Shown: positions 38,503 through 52,300, numbered from the stretch's first letter. The stretch: DNA of 64,000 nt from Trichuris trichiura (GCA_037903355.1 JBAJFE010000026.1:5890001-5954000); one strand, 5' to 3'. Notes: a model not told the origin generated them from the sequence alone. Numbers and translations: made by a program.

Positions 38503-38540
38503 CCGCTGAAGACGGGTCTCGTTTGACCCGAAAGCTCCGG
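38503..38540 (+). ncRNA. Hammerhead ribozyme-like motif (right arm)
   Basis: Identical in sequence to the left-arm motif 37979-38016, on the opposite strand. Core complete. Confidence 0.68.
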
Positions 38541-38686
38541 AATAATAAAAATATTAACAACGGGACATACATTCCGTGTAAGAAACAGTTTAACATGAAA
38601 ATCAACAGTCCCGTAATAAGAAGGTGCATTAACAAAATATCAGCATAAATAATAAATGCGCTCAGTATTGTTTCACTCATTTTTTC

Positions 38687-38905
38687 CTACCAGTAATGCA
38701 GTGGTTTGAAGCAGAAAGTTGACTCTAATTGAAATACATAGACTATTGGAAATGACATGTAAAAGGCAGAGAGCAGTATGCGTTGCAAACTAGCCGATAT
38801 TAACCGAACTTTCAACGGAAACCTCCGGAAGATAGGCAGTTGGGTTTGTAGGTCACAAATACATTTCGTTACGTCCCGTGCTAGCAAAAAGCAAAAGTTT
38901 TCCAT
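38687..38905 (-). pseudogene. Possible SLC38-like exon fragment
   Basis: An open frame ends at a GTAGG donor-like site. It has RDVTKCICDL and FPLKVRLISASLQRILLSAF followed by FPIVYVFQLE, which could correspond to the VQGDILLSL ... YPLMLFPCRLA exon of the intact transporter. Weak; could also be unrelated. Confidence 0.25.
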
Positions 38906-39867
38906 TTAAACCTTCAACTCTGCCATTTGTCTTTTGACGCGCACGAGTTGAAAAATATTTCGTCAGCTTTAGCAGTAACAATTGGACAATCCTGTTTCAT
39001 TATACTTGCAAATCAGTCCCGTTGTACAGTACGGTTTAATTCGTGTCGCATTAGCGTGCGTGTTTTTTGTCCGTAATCGTGCGATTGTAAAATTGCCAAC
39101 CGACACATGGACTTGTATCCCTGCGATGAAGACTTGAACAGAAAGTCGCCGGACCTATGGCCCGAAAAACGTAAGCTTTGATAGTCTGCTCTTTTGCTAC
39201 AATTTCTGCTTTAGTTCCCACCGTGTGCGACGCAGCTGACAAGTTCCTAAAGGTAAGATGTTAGTAAAGTTTGTTTATTTTTATACTCTCGCCAATTATT
39301 CCCTTTTCGTAAGGGATATCGAAAATAAGGATTTTTAATACGTCCATAAGTTCGTAATGTTTCTCACCGACGCAACCTGCTACACGTAAAAGATGGTCTC
39401 ATTAAAAAAAAGGGAAAATTTTCTGATGAAATAAATAAGTATGAACTCTGTGCATGCCATTTCCGTTCGCTTGGTTAAAACTGAGTAAGTAAACGTACGT
39501 ATGTTTCGTCAACTTGAGCTTTGCTGCATTTAAAAAGTAACGAAAATGTTCAAAGTCTTATATTATGCCACTAGTTTTGCCTTCGGGCTGTCAGTTGGTC
39601 GTAGCTCATTGATGCTTGCAACATTGTTGAACTTGCCTCTGGCGCAATTTGCTCGAATAAGCTGTGCGCGTCTGAAGCTATTATATCTATGTTCAAACCA
39701 TTTCAGTCATATTAGGTGTGTGCTGTTAACGCGTGTTGTTAATACTATACAGCTAAGGCTGCCGTTTAGCGTGTAATAGAGGCGTTGAATTGCAAACGAT
39801 TTTTGAGAACATTGATCGATCACAGCGATTGAAAATACTTTTGGAAAGTTTGAATCGAAATCTTTAG

Positions 39868-40397
39868 ACAGTCAACGAACAGAATGTCTACGAAAGTATT
39901 CACTTGGAACCGGAAGATATTTCTTTTATGAATGGTGAGTAGCAGTTCATGAATGGAAAGCATTTTTATGTTCATCTTAATTGTTGATTATCGCAATAGA
40001 GCTGGGTAAGCTTACTCCGGATCAGGTGATGGATCAGATTAAAAAAATGCAGCAGACAGCTTACAATCTTGGTCGAATCGAGCAGCAGGAACTTCGTCGT
40101 GGCGCGCTGCTTCGAGTATTGGAGGATATGTTAGAACCTTCGGAATCCATCCCTCACGAAGAAGGCGTTGAAAAAGATCATACCATGGACAGGTAAAGTT
40201 TCTCATTATTTGTGCGCGTCAAAATATTCCATTTGAATACCTTTTTGTTTCTGTTGTTTTTTTACTCGCTTCATTACACTTCTAATGAAACTTTTTTCCG
40301 ATGCTAACGAAATGCCTCCATTTTCAGTGCACCCACGGATTCTACCGCTGAAGAACCAAGTACACCTAGTACCGAAGCTGTGGCTAACTGCAAGTAA
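39868..40397 (+). CDS. Unidentified small helical protein, 5' exon not resolved
   Basis: Exons 39868-39934, 40000-40192 and 40328-40397 join in phase with good GTGAGT/GTAAAG donors and AG acceptors, and end at TAA. The middle exon is strongly helical and charged: LGKLTPDQVMDQIKKMQQ then LGRIEQQELRRGALLRVLED. The tail is Thr/Ser/Glu-rich. Upstream of 39868 the same frame is open (FENIDRSQRLKILLESL) except for one TAG at 39865-39867, which is also the last base triplet of a possible splice acceptor. I do not recognise the family. The ORF starting at 39546 may or may not be its first exon. Confidence 0.55.
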
Positions 40398-43300
40398 CAG
40401 CCAACTCTTGCATTCTTAATAAATTTCTTTCACTTTATTACCATCGGCAGGACTCGTCCATGATAGGACTTGCGTTATACACCTTACCACTGCTTCTCTT
40501 TTTTACTGGCCATTAAAGCTAAAAAAGTTAAGCCGCGTGTAACACGCTCACAGCCAGTTAATATCTTACATATTTAACCGATGATCGTCAGTCACTCGAA
40601 AACTACCTCCCTCTCTCTATCGTATTATTGATCTGCAGGTAGCTTAGCGGCATTGTCTGTTCTCGAGCGCTTGTTACGCATCTGTTTTCGCGAACAGTTT
40701 TTATTTAGGCAAGTTGCTTAACCACTGTTAAGTATTTTCCCTTAGATAGCTCGGTTGTTATCTCTTCTGCAAAATCGGAACATTAGGATGGCAGTTTTGT
40801 AGAAAATTGTTCAACGAAAGCTTTCTCCCATTCCTCCTGGCTTTCCGCGTACGCTAAATTTTGCATACTCAAACGTGCTTCTGCCCACGATTGTTCCATA
40901 AAGTGTGCAATTTTAACTGCTTGGGCTTTGCTTCGTTTGTTCGCTTGCAAAAACGAGATAATAAGTTAGGTCTGCAACGCGACATGACGTCGATTGGCAA
41001 AAATTGAAGACTTGACTATCATTGGTACACTGAAGATAGAAAACCGCTTAAAATGCACACTTTTTCGAATGAACAGCGTGTAGATTTTAAAAAAATGGTT
41101 TTCCTATGCCACTGATTAGTCTGCTGCTGGGCTTATGGTTGTATTGTCGCTGATTCCATCAACCTGATTATTCCCATCATATCTGCAGTATTTCGCTTTC
41201 CGCCCACGCATTTAGAAAGGTGTTTGTAAATAAGGACATTTTCGGCGCTGGGTTTTTGAAAATTTTGCCTTTTTAGGATTCTAATGGTCTGGACTGTCCG
41301 TTTCGGGATTATGAACCAAACTTCTGTTGATCATATGCGGGAAGCGGAGAGATGCATGCGGTGGGAGAGACGGATACCTCGTTTTGTTAGTAAAAAAAGT
41401 TTTATTGAAACTTCCCTCTTAGTCTGTCGAAACGTAGCATCTCCTATGTTCGGTGGAATGGTATGTGCTCAAAATCCTTTTGTCTCTTCATTCCAAGCAA
41501 TTTTTGAAGTTTTTTTTTCAACTTTCATTGTCAACGAAACTATTGGTAAAAGCTGAAAATAAGACTGACATTTTAAGCACCTTAGCGAACCGCGTGAGCT
41601 TTACTGTTTCGTTTGTTTTAGTACTTATTGATTTTACAAAAATGGCTGCCTAAAAAGCAGTTTGCTTCCGGCATGAAGTACTCATTTGAAAGTTTCGCGT
41701 AAACTGTAGGAACCAGTTTTTCTCCTATAAAAGTTTAATGGCGTAGTCGCGACCTCTCGTACAATGTGACCAGCGTGTTTGTAAAATATGGTAGTTTAAT
41801 AACCTTAACGAAGCTTCCGTTAGTTCGTCCAGTTGGGTCTGCAAGCATCTCGAGGTCATTTGCATATAATCTTCTAAATTCGATTTTTATTTTTACGTAA
41901 AATTGTTCCGCTGCGCCAGCGGTCATCGTTTTCATTTTCGACTTTTATCGTTAGTGTTTTGCTAACGATGAGCCAAGTTCGAAAAGCGTCGAAAAAATAA
42001 AGTTTATTTTTTCTTTTCGAAACGGGTTTTCTTCATACAGTAAGATTTCAAATGACAACCTACGCACCGATTAAGAAGAGCTGGTGTTAAAATTTGATTC
42101 TTTTAACTTTTTATTTATTGTCAAGCAGTTCTTACGGTGTAGTATATTCGCAACTTTGCAGACTTTTTCCGTTTGGAGAATCACGAAAACAAAGGAAAGC
42201 GTAAATTGACAAATTACCTCTTATGGCAATGACTGCGCATTAATCGCTTAATACCGGTTTGCTAGTTTACCCGTCTAGGCTTTCAGCAAATGTTCTTTCG
42301 CGCAACCTGAACTCAATGCAATTTTCAAAAGCTTCCATTCTCTCCACTTCGACTGTCTTTGTAGCTTTCGCGTTATCCATTATATGAAGTTTAGGATTAA
42401 AGCTGTAATATGATTCTTGAAACTGCGGTTTAAGTTACAGCTATTTCATGCAGTTGAGGTATTTATAGGAAAGCATGTGGCATCATACCAATTAGAAATA
42501 GCTATGATGCTCTCTTTCAATCTTCCAGCAGTTGATCTGTGATCGGCACAAGGTGCTCGTCTTACGATGGAAGTTCATCTAACATTTATACTCAGCGACT
42601 GCATGTGTTCGGCGACGCGAAAAACATTCAGTCTGAATATCTTCATGATACCCATATCGCGGGCGTTCCTAAATATGCCTTTTTATATTTTACTTTTTGT
42701 CGCTGTACTTAAAGAGCAAAAGAACTACGCTTCTCGTTACTTTTTCCATTTTGTTCATAGGGAAGGTTTGGGAATTCGTAACAGCTTTCCACTTTCAAAT
42801 TATTTCCCCAAATTCGCGAATTGAAACGCGTAGGTAAAGTAGCGTTGAACCAGTTTCCTTGACGCTGGATGATAAGGGGTCGGTTAAGGGTGATAATGCA
42901 ACACCCATTGCATTTATGCCGGCCTGCCAGTTGTTTAAACCTATTATTCTCTATTTCGTACTACGGACAAGACAAGGCAATCGAAAAGGTACTTAACGAT
43001 ACTTTGAAAGAAACTGTTTGCCTTCGTACAAGCCAATACAAACTTACCAAGCTTACTCTGCAAAGGCTTTACTTTATTCGAAATGTTTTGACTTTTGCGC
43101 GGAACTTTGATTGATGCATAACTAATTTCCTTTAGCTTAGCAGGTTAATCTTGTTTTTGGCATATATTTTATATTTTCGTTGAGCGGTTGAATAAGAGTT
43201 AAGTACTGTAAAAATATTAGTATTATTATGCATAACTAACGCTCCCCCAGTCTATTCAAAATTGCCTACCGCAAAAGTTTACGTACAAATTATTAAGCGC

Positions 43301-44064
43301 ATTTACAGGCAGAATAATTTTGCGTACATTGTTTTTTTCTTTTATTTAAATAATTTTTAGGGCCGGTAAATGGTTGAACGTCAGCTAACGGCCTCAGAAA
43401 AAATACTGAAAAAGAGGTTACCATGGGATATACATTGTTTAAGTAGCATCTTAAGCTTACAAAGTTCGCTAAGGCTTTGCGGGTATTCTAAGCTTGCATT
43501 TTCGCTTTTGCCGACGCAAATGCAACTGATTGGTCAGCATTGCTGGCAAATCCTCTGAAGCGCAGTGATGTCTAAAGTAAAGTTGTTAGTTTCGCCCGGT
43601 GGAGCTGAAAGATGCAAAAATCCCGTTGACATACGGCGATCGAGGCGAAAGACAGCTTAATAACTTAAAAATTCTTCCGTTGAAGATGCTAAACGGGTGC
43701 GCGCATCCGCCCGACGATATCGCCTCTAGAATTCTTTTCGGTTCGTGCCATGATAAACAACTGTTCTTGCAAAGTGCAGTATGCACAACGCTTTTGAATC
43801 GCTGTAATCACTTGAGCGAAACGGGTGCACGTTCCAAGTAGATCTCAGCCGCTTTTCGGTGCCAATTTCATTGAAATAACAACGGAACGCGAGAAGACGT
43901 CAAATCGGCTTGACATGCGATTGCGACAACGCGAAAGTGATGAGCCTTAAGGACATAGGTGCATGGAACGCACGATTTAATCGTCGCACAAAGTGAACGC
44001 TAATCCCCTTTTTCTCAGGGCAACGACGTGTACAAATTAGGGAAAAACGAAGACTATTTCCGAG
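40398..44064. other. No firm gene; scattered open frames
   Basis: Candidates such as 41284-41460 plus (ends at a GTATGT donor), 41735-41935 minus and 43370-43558 plus have some splice-like context but no recognisable protein family. A perfect 9-bp hairpin (ATCGTTAGT/GCTAACGAT) lies near 41950. Confidence 0.3.
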
Positions 44065-44334
44065 TTAAACGTAGAATTCTTTGGTTGGCCGCCCATTGTT
44101 TGGATTAGCGACCAGTTGGGCGACAGCCGGCTCGTAGCTGTGTCCTCGGCGAAATCGTCGACAGCATAGGCATATCATCAGCGCCAGCAGTAAGGTACAA
44201 ACGACCGCAGCCGCAACAGCCGTGTAAAAAAGCTTTGTTTCCTCCATGAAAGGACGAAGCCTAAGCATAATTTCGCATACAGTCAATCCTGTCGCAGCGT
44301 CATTGCACAACTTGGACATATCTCCGTCTGGCAT
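44065..44334 (-). CDS. Small single-pass membrane protein, unidentified
   Basis: 89 residues from an ATG preceded by an in-frame stop, or a terminal exon after an AATAG acceptor. One hydrophobic segment (FYTAVAAAVVCTLLLALMIC) is followed at once by LCCRRFRRG, a Cys/Arg-rich juxtamembrane stretch that may be palmitoylated and would place the tail in the cytosol. Codon third positions are richer in G/C than the surroundings, which favours real coding. Function unknown. Confidence 0.5.
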   Translation of the reverse strand: MPDGDMSKLCNDAATGLTVCEIMLRLRPFMEETKLFYTAVAAAVVCTLLLALMICLCCRRFRRGHSYEPAVAQLVANPNNGRPTKEFYV

Positions 44335-46394
44335 ATCCCGCGCGCCAAAACGTTCACCCTATTGACTCGTCGTCAGCCCGTTCGCAGGTAAGGTTTTTTA
44401 AATCGAATATCGCGCAAAACTTTGTACAGCTAATTGGCCTTTATCGTTTTGAATCAGATCAGAACAGCCGCTCGTTACTGCTCTCATTTAGCAAATGAAA
44501 GAACTATTGATCTACATGATTGGTGGCTTAATTATTCAAATTGAATTTGCCTCCGCTAGTATGCTCGCGGCTTACGTATAAATTAATAGATTTATCATAT
44601 TATTAATGCACACAGCACAAACGGTAAGTCAGTTGGTGTATATTGATTGCACGGAGAGAAAGAGAGAAGGACATGCAAGAGAAAAGAAGCGGAGAAATCA
44701 AATTTGTCGGGTACAGGTGAGCCGCGTCCATTACCAACGGCTAATGGATAACATTTTTAATTAGCAGAAATGGCTGTGCTGAAATTTTAATTCCAATCGA
44801 CGACCGAACTGGACATGTCGCCTAAAGATCGTCAGCCGGTAGCTCAGACTTGCGACCAACTTAATGGACACAGCAGAGTCGCTCGTCGTTGCAAGACATT
44901 AATGCGAACAAATTCGCAATATTGTCGCTGCATTAGCGCGGGTATTTGGTACTTTTTTAAAAAACCAACCAAGCGTGGCGAAATGAAAACTACCGTCATG
45001 CCGTCTGTTTTTTTGCCTATTTTTTCGTTCGGATAATGAAACCTATGCCCAAATGAACCTTTCCGTGTCGATTAAACGGCAGTCAGCTTACGAACCTCCT
45101 CGAGCGTGCAAGAGACTGCAATGCGTGCTAATGGATCGAACAAATTTTCTTCATGCGACCAGTGCAGAGGTAAGCACGTGCGCTAATTTTATAGTCTAAA
45201 AAGTGTGTACCTCGCTTCCGAGCAATCAATGAAGCTTACGTTCAAGTAAAGCTGAGGAAGGATGTTGTTACCGAAAGAAATGGAATGCAACTTTAAAATA
45301 TGATTCGTCCCGACGCAACACTGCCAGCGTTTAGCAAAAGCAACCAACGGACGGCGAACAGTGCTTGTAAGCGAATGCTTTTATTCTCAAAGAACAACTG
45401 TGCCAAATTACGAAAACGCTAAGCGTCGAAAAGTGATCCCAAGACGGCGCTTGCGACCCACATGGGAAATCAGAGAAGCACTTTGAATGAGGATGTGACA
45501 ATGTCAAGTTTGACTGGTACTTCAAAATTCTATCTCTTCTACCAGCCGAAATGGGATGCACTTATTGTTGCAACGACAGCCTGAAGTAGAAATCTGCTCT
45601 GTTCGCTAAGGATCTGAGAAATCCGCTGCGTGTAATGACGGATCAGTTTGCCCTGATAACGAATCAGCAAAGCTGACTTGTTTTGCGGCGCCGTATGACG
45701 AAAGAAACAAATGATAACAGTCGCCTTTTGCAATGAGACAGAAGGTTGGAAAAAATTGAACACATTTGAAGCACAGGGACAGCGCGATACCTACTAACAA
45801 TTGCCGTTTAGAAAAGCACTTACAATCAAGGAAGCTGTTTATCAATCGAACATTGTGCTGACGTTTTTTGCTCAGACCAGCTGACACAACTGCCAGCTAG
45901 CCAGCTCGCATCTATTAATATACGATATTCTGGAAGGACGTTGCCGGGTTTCCGCTAGGCGAAAATGGTCGAACGGCACTTTGGCCCTTCAATTTTCAAA
46001 GGCCCACCGGAAATCAATAGGAATCGACAAAAATGTTTTGATTTTACGCTAAGAAGGCCAAGCATCAAAGCGAAATGCCAATTAAACGGGCACCGACGCT
46101 GAAAAGAGCTAATAATGTACCGAAGCTTACCGATTAAGGCCGGCTTGCAAAAAACAGTTTACAACGGCGGTCCAGCGGCACGCGGCTAAGCTAAGCTGCA
46201 CAACAAGGGCGACGATCCCGCGCAGCAATCACCACTGCCACCTGTCGAGATCCGCGTGAATAGCAATTGCTTTTCCCACCTCTGGTCACGTGCCATTGCT
46301 ACGTCCAATTGGAAAACGGATCCTTCAAACATTACTCAATTTAAGAGCAAAATACAATTAAACTATTCCGTTCTGCGCCTTTACCGCAAAGAGC
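44335..46394. other. Intergenic; possible minus-strand exons 45.5-45.9 kb
   Basis: Frames at 45539-45763 and 45606-45887 (minus) are open; the upstream one has a donor GTAAGTGC after NSFLD. I cannot assemble a gene from them or name a family. Confidence 0.3.
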
Positions 46395-49300
46395 TCAGGC
46401 GACTTGGTGCAACTTCATACTCAGCAGACAAGTCAAGCTGCCCAAGGTCCATACGAAGATAAAAAAGCGACGTCCCTTGGTCGTACATAGAAGAGTGACC
46501 GTTGCGGCTGATAAAAGCAGCGCCGAAGGAATAGTGTCCATAAGAAGAATAGGCTTGCAGACGACCGACCGTTTGCCAAACAACGTGCCGTTGGCAAGGA
46601 AATTTTGAATGGCGCTGCGATTAACAAAAAAGCAGCTTGCGCACGTTTAAACGGAATAGCACCTACCAATCCTTAGTTGCAAAACGACCGTATAGCCATC
46701 GCTTAAGCAACCGTTCGTTGCGAGGCACCAAATACATAGGTATTCGATCGATGTGGACGTGAATTTTATAAAAGGCCGAACCGCAAACCACCTCTAAGCG
46801 GCCATCTCGTTAGCGGAAACATTAAAGCCGAAAGAACCATTTACCGAAAAGTCCCGGGGCGAGTAGCCTCTTTTCGCCTTGTTGTCCAACGCACTCGTAG
46901 ACTATGGTGACGTCATAAACCGCGTCAAAGGCGTCCCCAAGGTTTTCAACCATCAAATGCATGCCACGAAAACGAGGCAAAAGGGTCTTCTGTGGGGGCA
47001 TCACATCGGCTTCAATCGCTAGTTGTCTACTCTTGGCAATATCCCGCATTTTTGACGGGTGGAAACGGGTTCCTTCGGGAAATAAAACAAGCGACGTCTG
47101 AAAGAGTTGAGCAAAAGCGTGATGAGCAATTCCAATAAAGCTGTACCAACCAATGCACCCTCTGCTTGAAGCGAAGTATGAGGGAGAGTGCACGCGTACG
47201 CGGAGCTTGACCAAAGATCAAAAAAAAATTTTGCGCGTAAAACTATCGAACTAACGAACTTCGCAACCGAAACTAGCAACAGGGAATTTATGGAAGCGAA
47301 GTTTATTGATCGACTACGGTGTTCCCCGAAGAGACTAACGTTCCTGCATGATCTCCTAAGACTCGTTTCAAAACTATCATTGTGTGCACACGGAACGCAT
47401 TTACGCCGGAGCCGTATAACAGCTGACAAAGCGACGAAAAGTGTCCACGTTCACTCTTCCACCGGGATTATTGACTTCGGCGGTCTTTCATTGACTGGAT
47501 GTTGAACTTAGAAGGGCAAAAGTGCTATTCGACTGAACGCAAGAAACGAACAGACGGACAATTATTCAATAGTCCATTAAAACTAGGAAAGCTGTCAAAA
47601 ACAAGGAAAGAGGGCATATATAAAAAAGTCAAAGGAGTTCGGCAGTCCTAACTGTTTGTTTTCACCGGGAGCTGGAACTTTCATGAACATCCCGTAACAG
47701 CTAACCTACTTGTTCTAGAAGATCTGAGTTCTGACGTCATCTATACACAATTCTAAAAACTAGATAGCTTTTGTCTGGCAGAACGCGCCATCCGGAAGCA
47801 GTGAAGCACAAATAAACAATAACATCTCATCTGCTGGTGTTCAAATCCTAACGGGGCAATTCTGGTAAAAATTTTTTTGCCACAATACATGCTACCTTAA
47901 ACATTCTCGAAGATATGATGAACAGCGTAAGATATCGGAAAGTAGCTTGAAAATCCAAGCTGTTTCCTTCTTAATAACACAACCTAATCCACAGGCAGCA
48001 TACACATCGTCAGAGACAAAAATGGACTGATAAGCAAAGTCTTTAAGAAGTCAATGCATTTTGGCACGTGCGCACTATCGTAATGAAAACAGCCATCACT
48101 GACTCACACAGTAGGACAGCATTTTGAAAAGTCATCCGTACCGAATATCTACGCTGTCAAATATTCATTGGTTTCAACCATAAAGCAGGAAGAAAATACG
48201 AATAGGCTTGGTACTCAATCTGGAAGCAACAGTTTCTTTTTTTACCGTATTAAAATGATACTAGTGAAAACGTAAACTTTTCAGTAAGGCAATAAACCTT
48301 TGAAGCTGTCTAATAAAGTCGATTAGTCTAGTCGGAGCAGAACCCGTTAGAATGTTACTAAAAACCACAGCTTACCTTCACCAGTCGCCAGCGGCTCAGC
48401 TAAGAAGGTATACCAAGTATGTTACCGTTCATTAGCCCATTGTCTTGATATACCTCTGCAGTTCAAGCGCTGACGACGGGTGAAAGTGTATTACCCAAAA
48501 GCTCCGGTTTTTAATAAAGTTCTAGCGAGTTGCATTGCGTAAATAGATCCTGTATTCTATAAAAGTATATGGCCTCGCAAAGAAAAGCTTTGCGTACTAT
48601 GCGAAGCCAAAGTTTCGTTTAACAATAGGTCAGATACGTATTAAGAAGTTAAACTTAGCCGCAGTGGCCCTTAGGCTAGCTCAGGTGAGCAACACTGTTT
48701 CAACAACACATGACGTATTTGACTGATTATAGGATAGCTAAGAGAAAGAGACAAAGAAACAAAAACTACGTCCTGAACGTGTCTGCAAACAATGGCCCCA
48801 AGAAAGTCGCGGAAAACATCATCAAAGCCTCTGCACTTGTCGAATATTTTTCTCAATGTTCGAAAGACGTACAAGCAAGCATATTGTGTCGCGACACCAT
48901 CAAATAACTAAAGTATGCCTTTTCTTTGAACTTAATTCTTCGCTTAACAAAAAGGTGGCAGCAAATGTCGATCAGACTAGTCGGTGGGAGTATGTAAGCT
49001 CTCCAAACCATTGTTATAATTGTGAGTCACTGAAACATCGCTCCACCTCTAAAAATTCTGCGGCTGTTTGCCTCGACGTTTTTACGCCTATTTCAACGTG
49101 CCACCTTTTCGTCTTCACAACGGATTAGTTGACAATGCGAAAAGGCAGCTGCGGGGCCCGAATGCTCGGTTTTGTCAGTTCTAGTAATAAATTACCCAAT
49201 CATCTGCTGATTTGTTTCGTTTCTTCAAAAAATACTAACGAACACAAGGATGAGTTTAGAAAGTAATGAAAAGTCAAAGGGATTAAACGATTACGTCAAG

Positions 49301-52300
49301 CCTTGCATGTACGCATTTCTGCGTAATGAAAGAATTTTCAGCCTTCATTGCGTTCGTTACAGATGACGTACCAAAAATTCTTCATCAGAAAAGCGAACGA
49401 ACGCTTAGATAAAACGGATTCAAGTTAATGTGAATAATAATTATTATTGCGAACTTTTTAAAAAAATAAAAAAGCTAATAAAATTAAGCGATCTGAATCA
49501 TAAAAAAATAGGTTACAATTAATCCAAAACTGTTTGAAGACAAAGGATGGTATCTAAGATTCTGCTAGCATTGAATATCAACAAATGCAATCGAGGGGTG
49601 CCAAAGGTGCCCAAATCCGACTTATGACGTATCGCTGAACCCACCCGCTAAGGTAGCAAATGCTTCGACTAAATATGACAGCTTAGAAAAACCAAAATCG
49701 TTGGCATTTCAATTTGTGAATTCGCTCATACCAGCTGAGCCAGAGCTGCTAAAGAAAACTCACCGCAATATACGGGCGGTTCAATGTTATGGAAGTTGCT
49801 ATTCATCACTGGTGACGATTTTCTCGTCTTTCTGCTACGAAACCATGTAATGATTTCAAAAAGTTTCATTTCCCCGTCCAACCTGTTTTGAAATGCAACA
49901 GTAAATGGCGTGAAAACATCCTAGTTTATCTTCGCGGTATAATTGACATATAGCGCCCTTACATCACGACTTAAGCTTCAGATGAGTGTATAGACATTTA
50001 GAACAAACCGAATAGAAAATGCTTACAGGAACGTCCAGATTTCGAAGGTACTGCAACTGCCGAATTGCTATGGATTGATTGAAAGAGCTTCCTCTTCTAA
50101 CGTATACGCCACCATGCTAAAATACGGCAGAAAAATTATTGCGGCGATATTATAGTCAGCAATAAGAATCCAATCAATTAAAAGGCTGTTAAGACATCTG
50201 CACTGATACCGTAGATAGGTTTTCAGCAGGTAAACATGATTGACTTCTCTACTAGACAGAAAAATCAACCGCAATATTACTAATTTTTCTGAAGTAGTTT
50301 GTATTTGGAAAACCGCAAACAGAGCTCTGCGAAACAGTAGCATATATAGTGAATGATGATGCTTGAAAATGTGGTTTCTTCGTACGGGACCGTATGTTTT
50401 CATAATGCAAAAACTTTATTACGGAATAATTCCCGTTTAATGCGTGCTAACTCCGGAGCTTTCGGGTCAACCGAGACCTGTCTTCAGCGGTTCTAAATTA
50501 TGGAATTATGGAAATTATAATTATATCCATAATTTAGGACCGCTGAAGACGGGTCTCGATTGACCAGAAAGCTCTGGAGTTAGCACGCATTAAACGGGAA
50601 TTATTCCGTAACAAAGTTTTTGCAGAATGATGACACTGGTGAAATAAACGGTACTTAGAAAAAGAAAGCGTTTAAAACGAACAAGCGACGATACGGAGTC
50701 GATGGAGAGATTACTCAACCGACTGATTCGTGCGGTTTTAAGGCGACTCAATAACGCCATGATAGCTGCTTATTCTGAACCACCAAGTTCGCTATATGTC
50801 ACAATAATACCATCGCCAAACTATTTAGGTCCAGAATCCGTCTAATACCACAGCGCTTTCTGCGTGCGTGGAAGGATCATCATGCCCATACTATTAATTC
50901 TTAGTTTTAAGGCTCCATTTCCGTTCTGGTACATGAGCTATGAAAAGTTAAGCAATTTTCGGTTCTATTATGACAAGAACAAAAGTATGGCCATTACTAA
51001 GCGAACGCACAAAATCAAACAACAATTGTATTTGCATAAAAGTATCAACAGCGTAAACAATTACTCTTCTGTAAAGCTCGGCATAGAACAAGATAAACCC
51101 ATTAATTTAATAAAGAATCAACTAAAAAATTTTATTTAAACCAATGAGTTTCATTGCTGTTTTATGGATAATAAATATGAGACCACTAATCGATTAAACT
51201 TAAGTGTTAAAAGTTCTACCACCTCTGAATCGAACTAACAGCTCTAACATGACTCTGGTTTTCATTCCTTTTGGTTTAAAATAATGTGTTTCGAGCAGCC
51301 GTTCTGTTTCTTGCGCAAGAGAGATCGTTGCAGATTGCTTTTTCCAAAAATGGACAAATATGACCAATGTGGTTAGCCGTATTGCAAACCCTTCAACTGG
51401 CCCTAGGACTTTTACATTTTAACCTACAAAACATCACGTTTTATCAATTTTGAAAATTACTACCACGTGACGCTTCCGGAACGCTACTTGATCAAAGGGG
51501 GAACAAGAAATGTCTTATAAATTAACTGAAGTGCAAATATCCCAACTTACAACGCAATCAGAGACTGCACAGGTAACCTTCAAGGAAGTTTTCTAACAAA
51601 TACAGTAAAACCTTTCTAATCTGAACGCACCGAGGCGAGGGGTAGTTCGGATTACGGAAAAATTCAAATTATAGAGGAGGTTTACAGCAAGCCAGAGAAA
51701 AGCAGGTAAAGCAATTTTAGATGCATGTTCCTGGCGTCCACAGCGTGATGTCAGCCTCTGCAAGCGGTGGATAGCTTAACGAAGGCAGTGAAGACCGCAT
51801 AGTCAAGGAAACGATTGACCAGTAGAAACTAGTTTCTTAAATAGTGTGGACGCAGTATCGCGAAGCGACATGGAAATAGTTCCCATGAACTTATTTTTCC
51901 ATATTCGTAATTACTGGCCGGCTTTGTTGGTTCGAAAATAAATTAAGTTAGCGGCTGATTACTGCGTTATATGAGAAAAGATTGCAGTTTTATACGACAG
52001 AAAAACACTGAGTTTTTGATCCACAATTCTGTTTATCTGAGGAAACCTAGGTCTCGATTGGTTCGGCAGAGCCGTGGCTGGTTTGTGCCTACGTTAACGT
52101 ATACCGAAAGGATCGGTGGCAGGTTGTTCACTGCACTTATAGCCGTTTCCGCCAAGTGACAGCTCGTTTCGCACAGGTAGCTTAATTATCTTTAATGTAT
52201 ACGGTCGTTCTACTGTTCTCTCCCACGAGTTCGGATTAGAGAGGGATTCAGATTATGGAGGTTCGGATTAGGGAGGTTTTACTGTACACTAAAAGTTGTT

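Larger units (their letters stand above)
37936..38638. mobile_element. PLE palindrome enclosing a remnant of PLE coding sequence
   Basis: Arms of about 230 bp (37936-38175 and 38355-38594) are inverted copies, each with a hammerhead-like motif (37979-38016 minus, 38503-38540 plus). Between them, minus strand 38355-38165, lies PLE 3' coding sequence: TYNRDQGAEINELWANIVTRS, matched by TYNRDKGAEINEIWTNIVTRS in the full-length copy near 25.63 kb. The right arm continues through ATG 38595 into the pLTR start peptide. The left arm ends about 8 nt short of the matching CAT. Confidence 0.85.
50361..50624. mobile_element. Palindromic PLE pLTR pair
   Basis: Arms of ~110 bp surround a short AT-rich centre (ATAATTTAG-type). 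Each has a hammerhead-like motif. Read on minus, the left side runs through ATG 50403 into MKTYGPVRRNHIFKH, the conserved start peptide. The right arm ends about 2 nt before the corresponding ATG. GAATGATGA occurs at 50351-50359 and 50625-50633 and may be the target duplication. In AGPAT5 intron 3. Confidence 0.82.
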
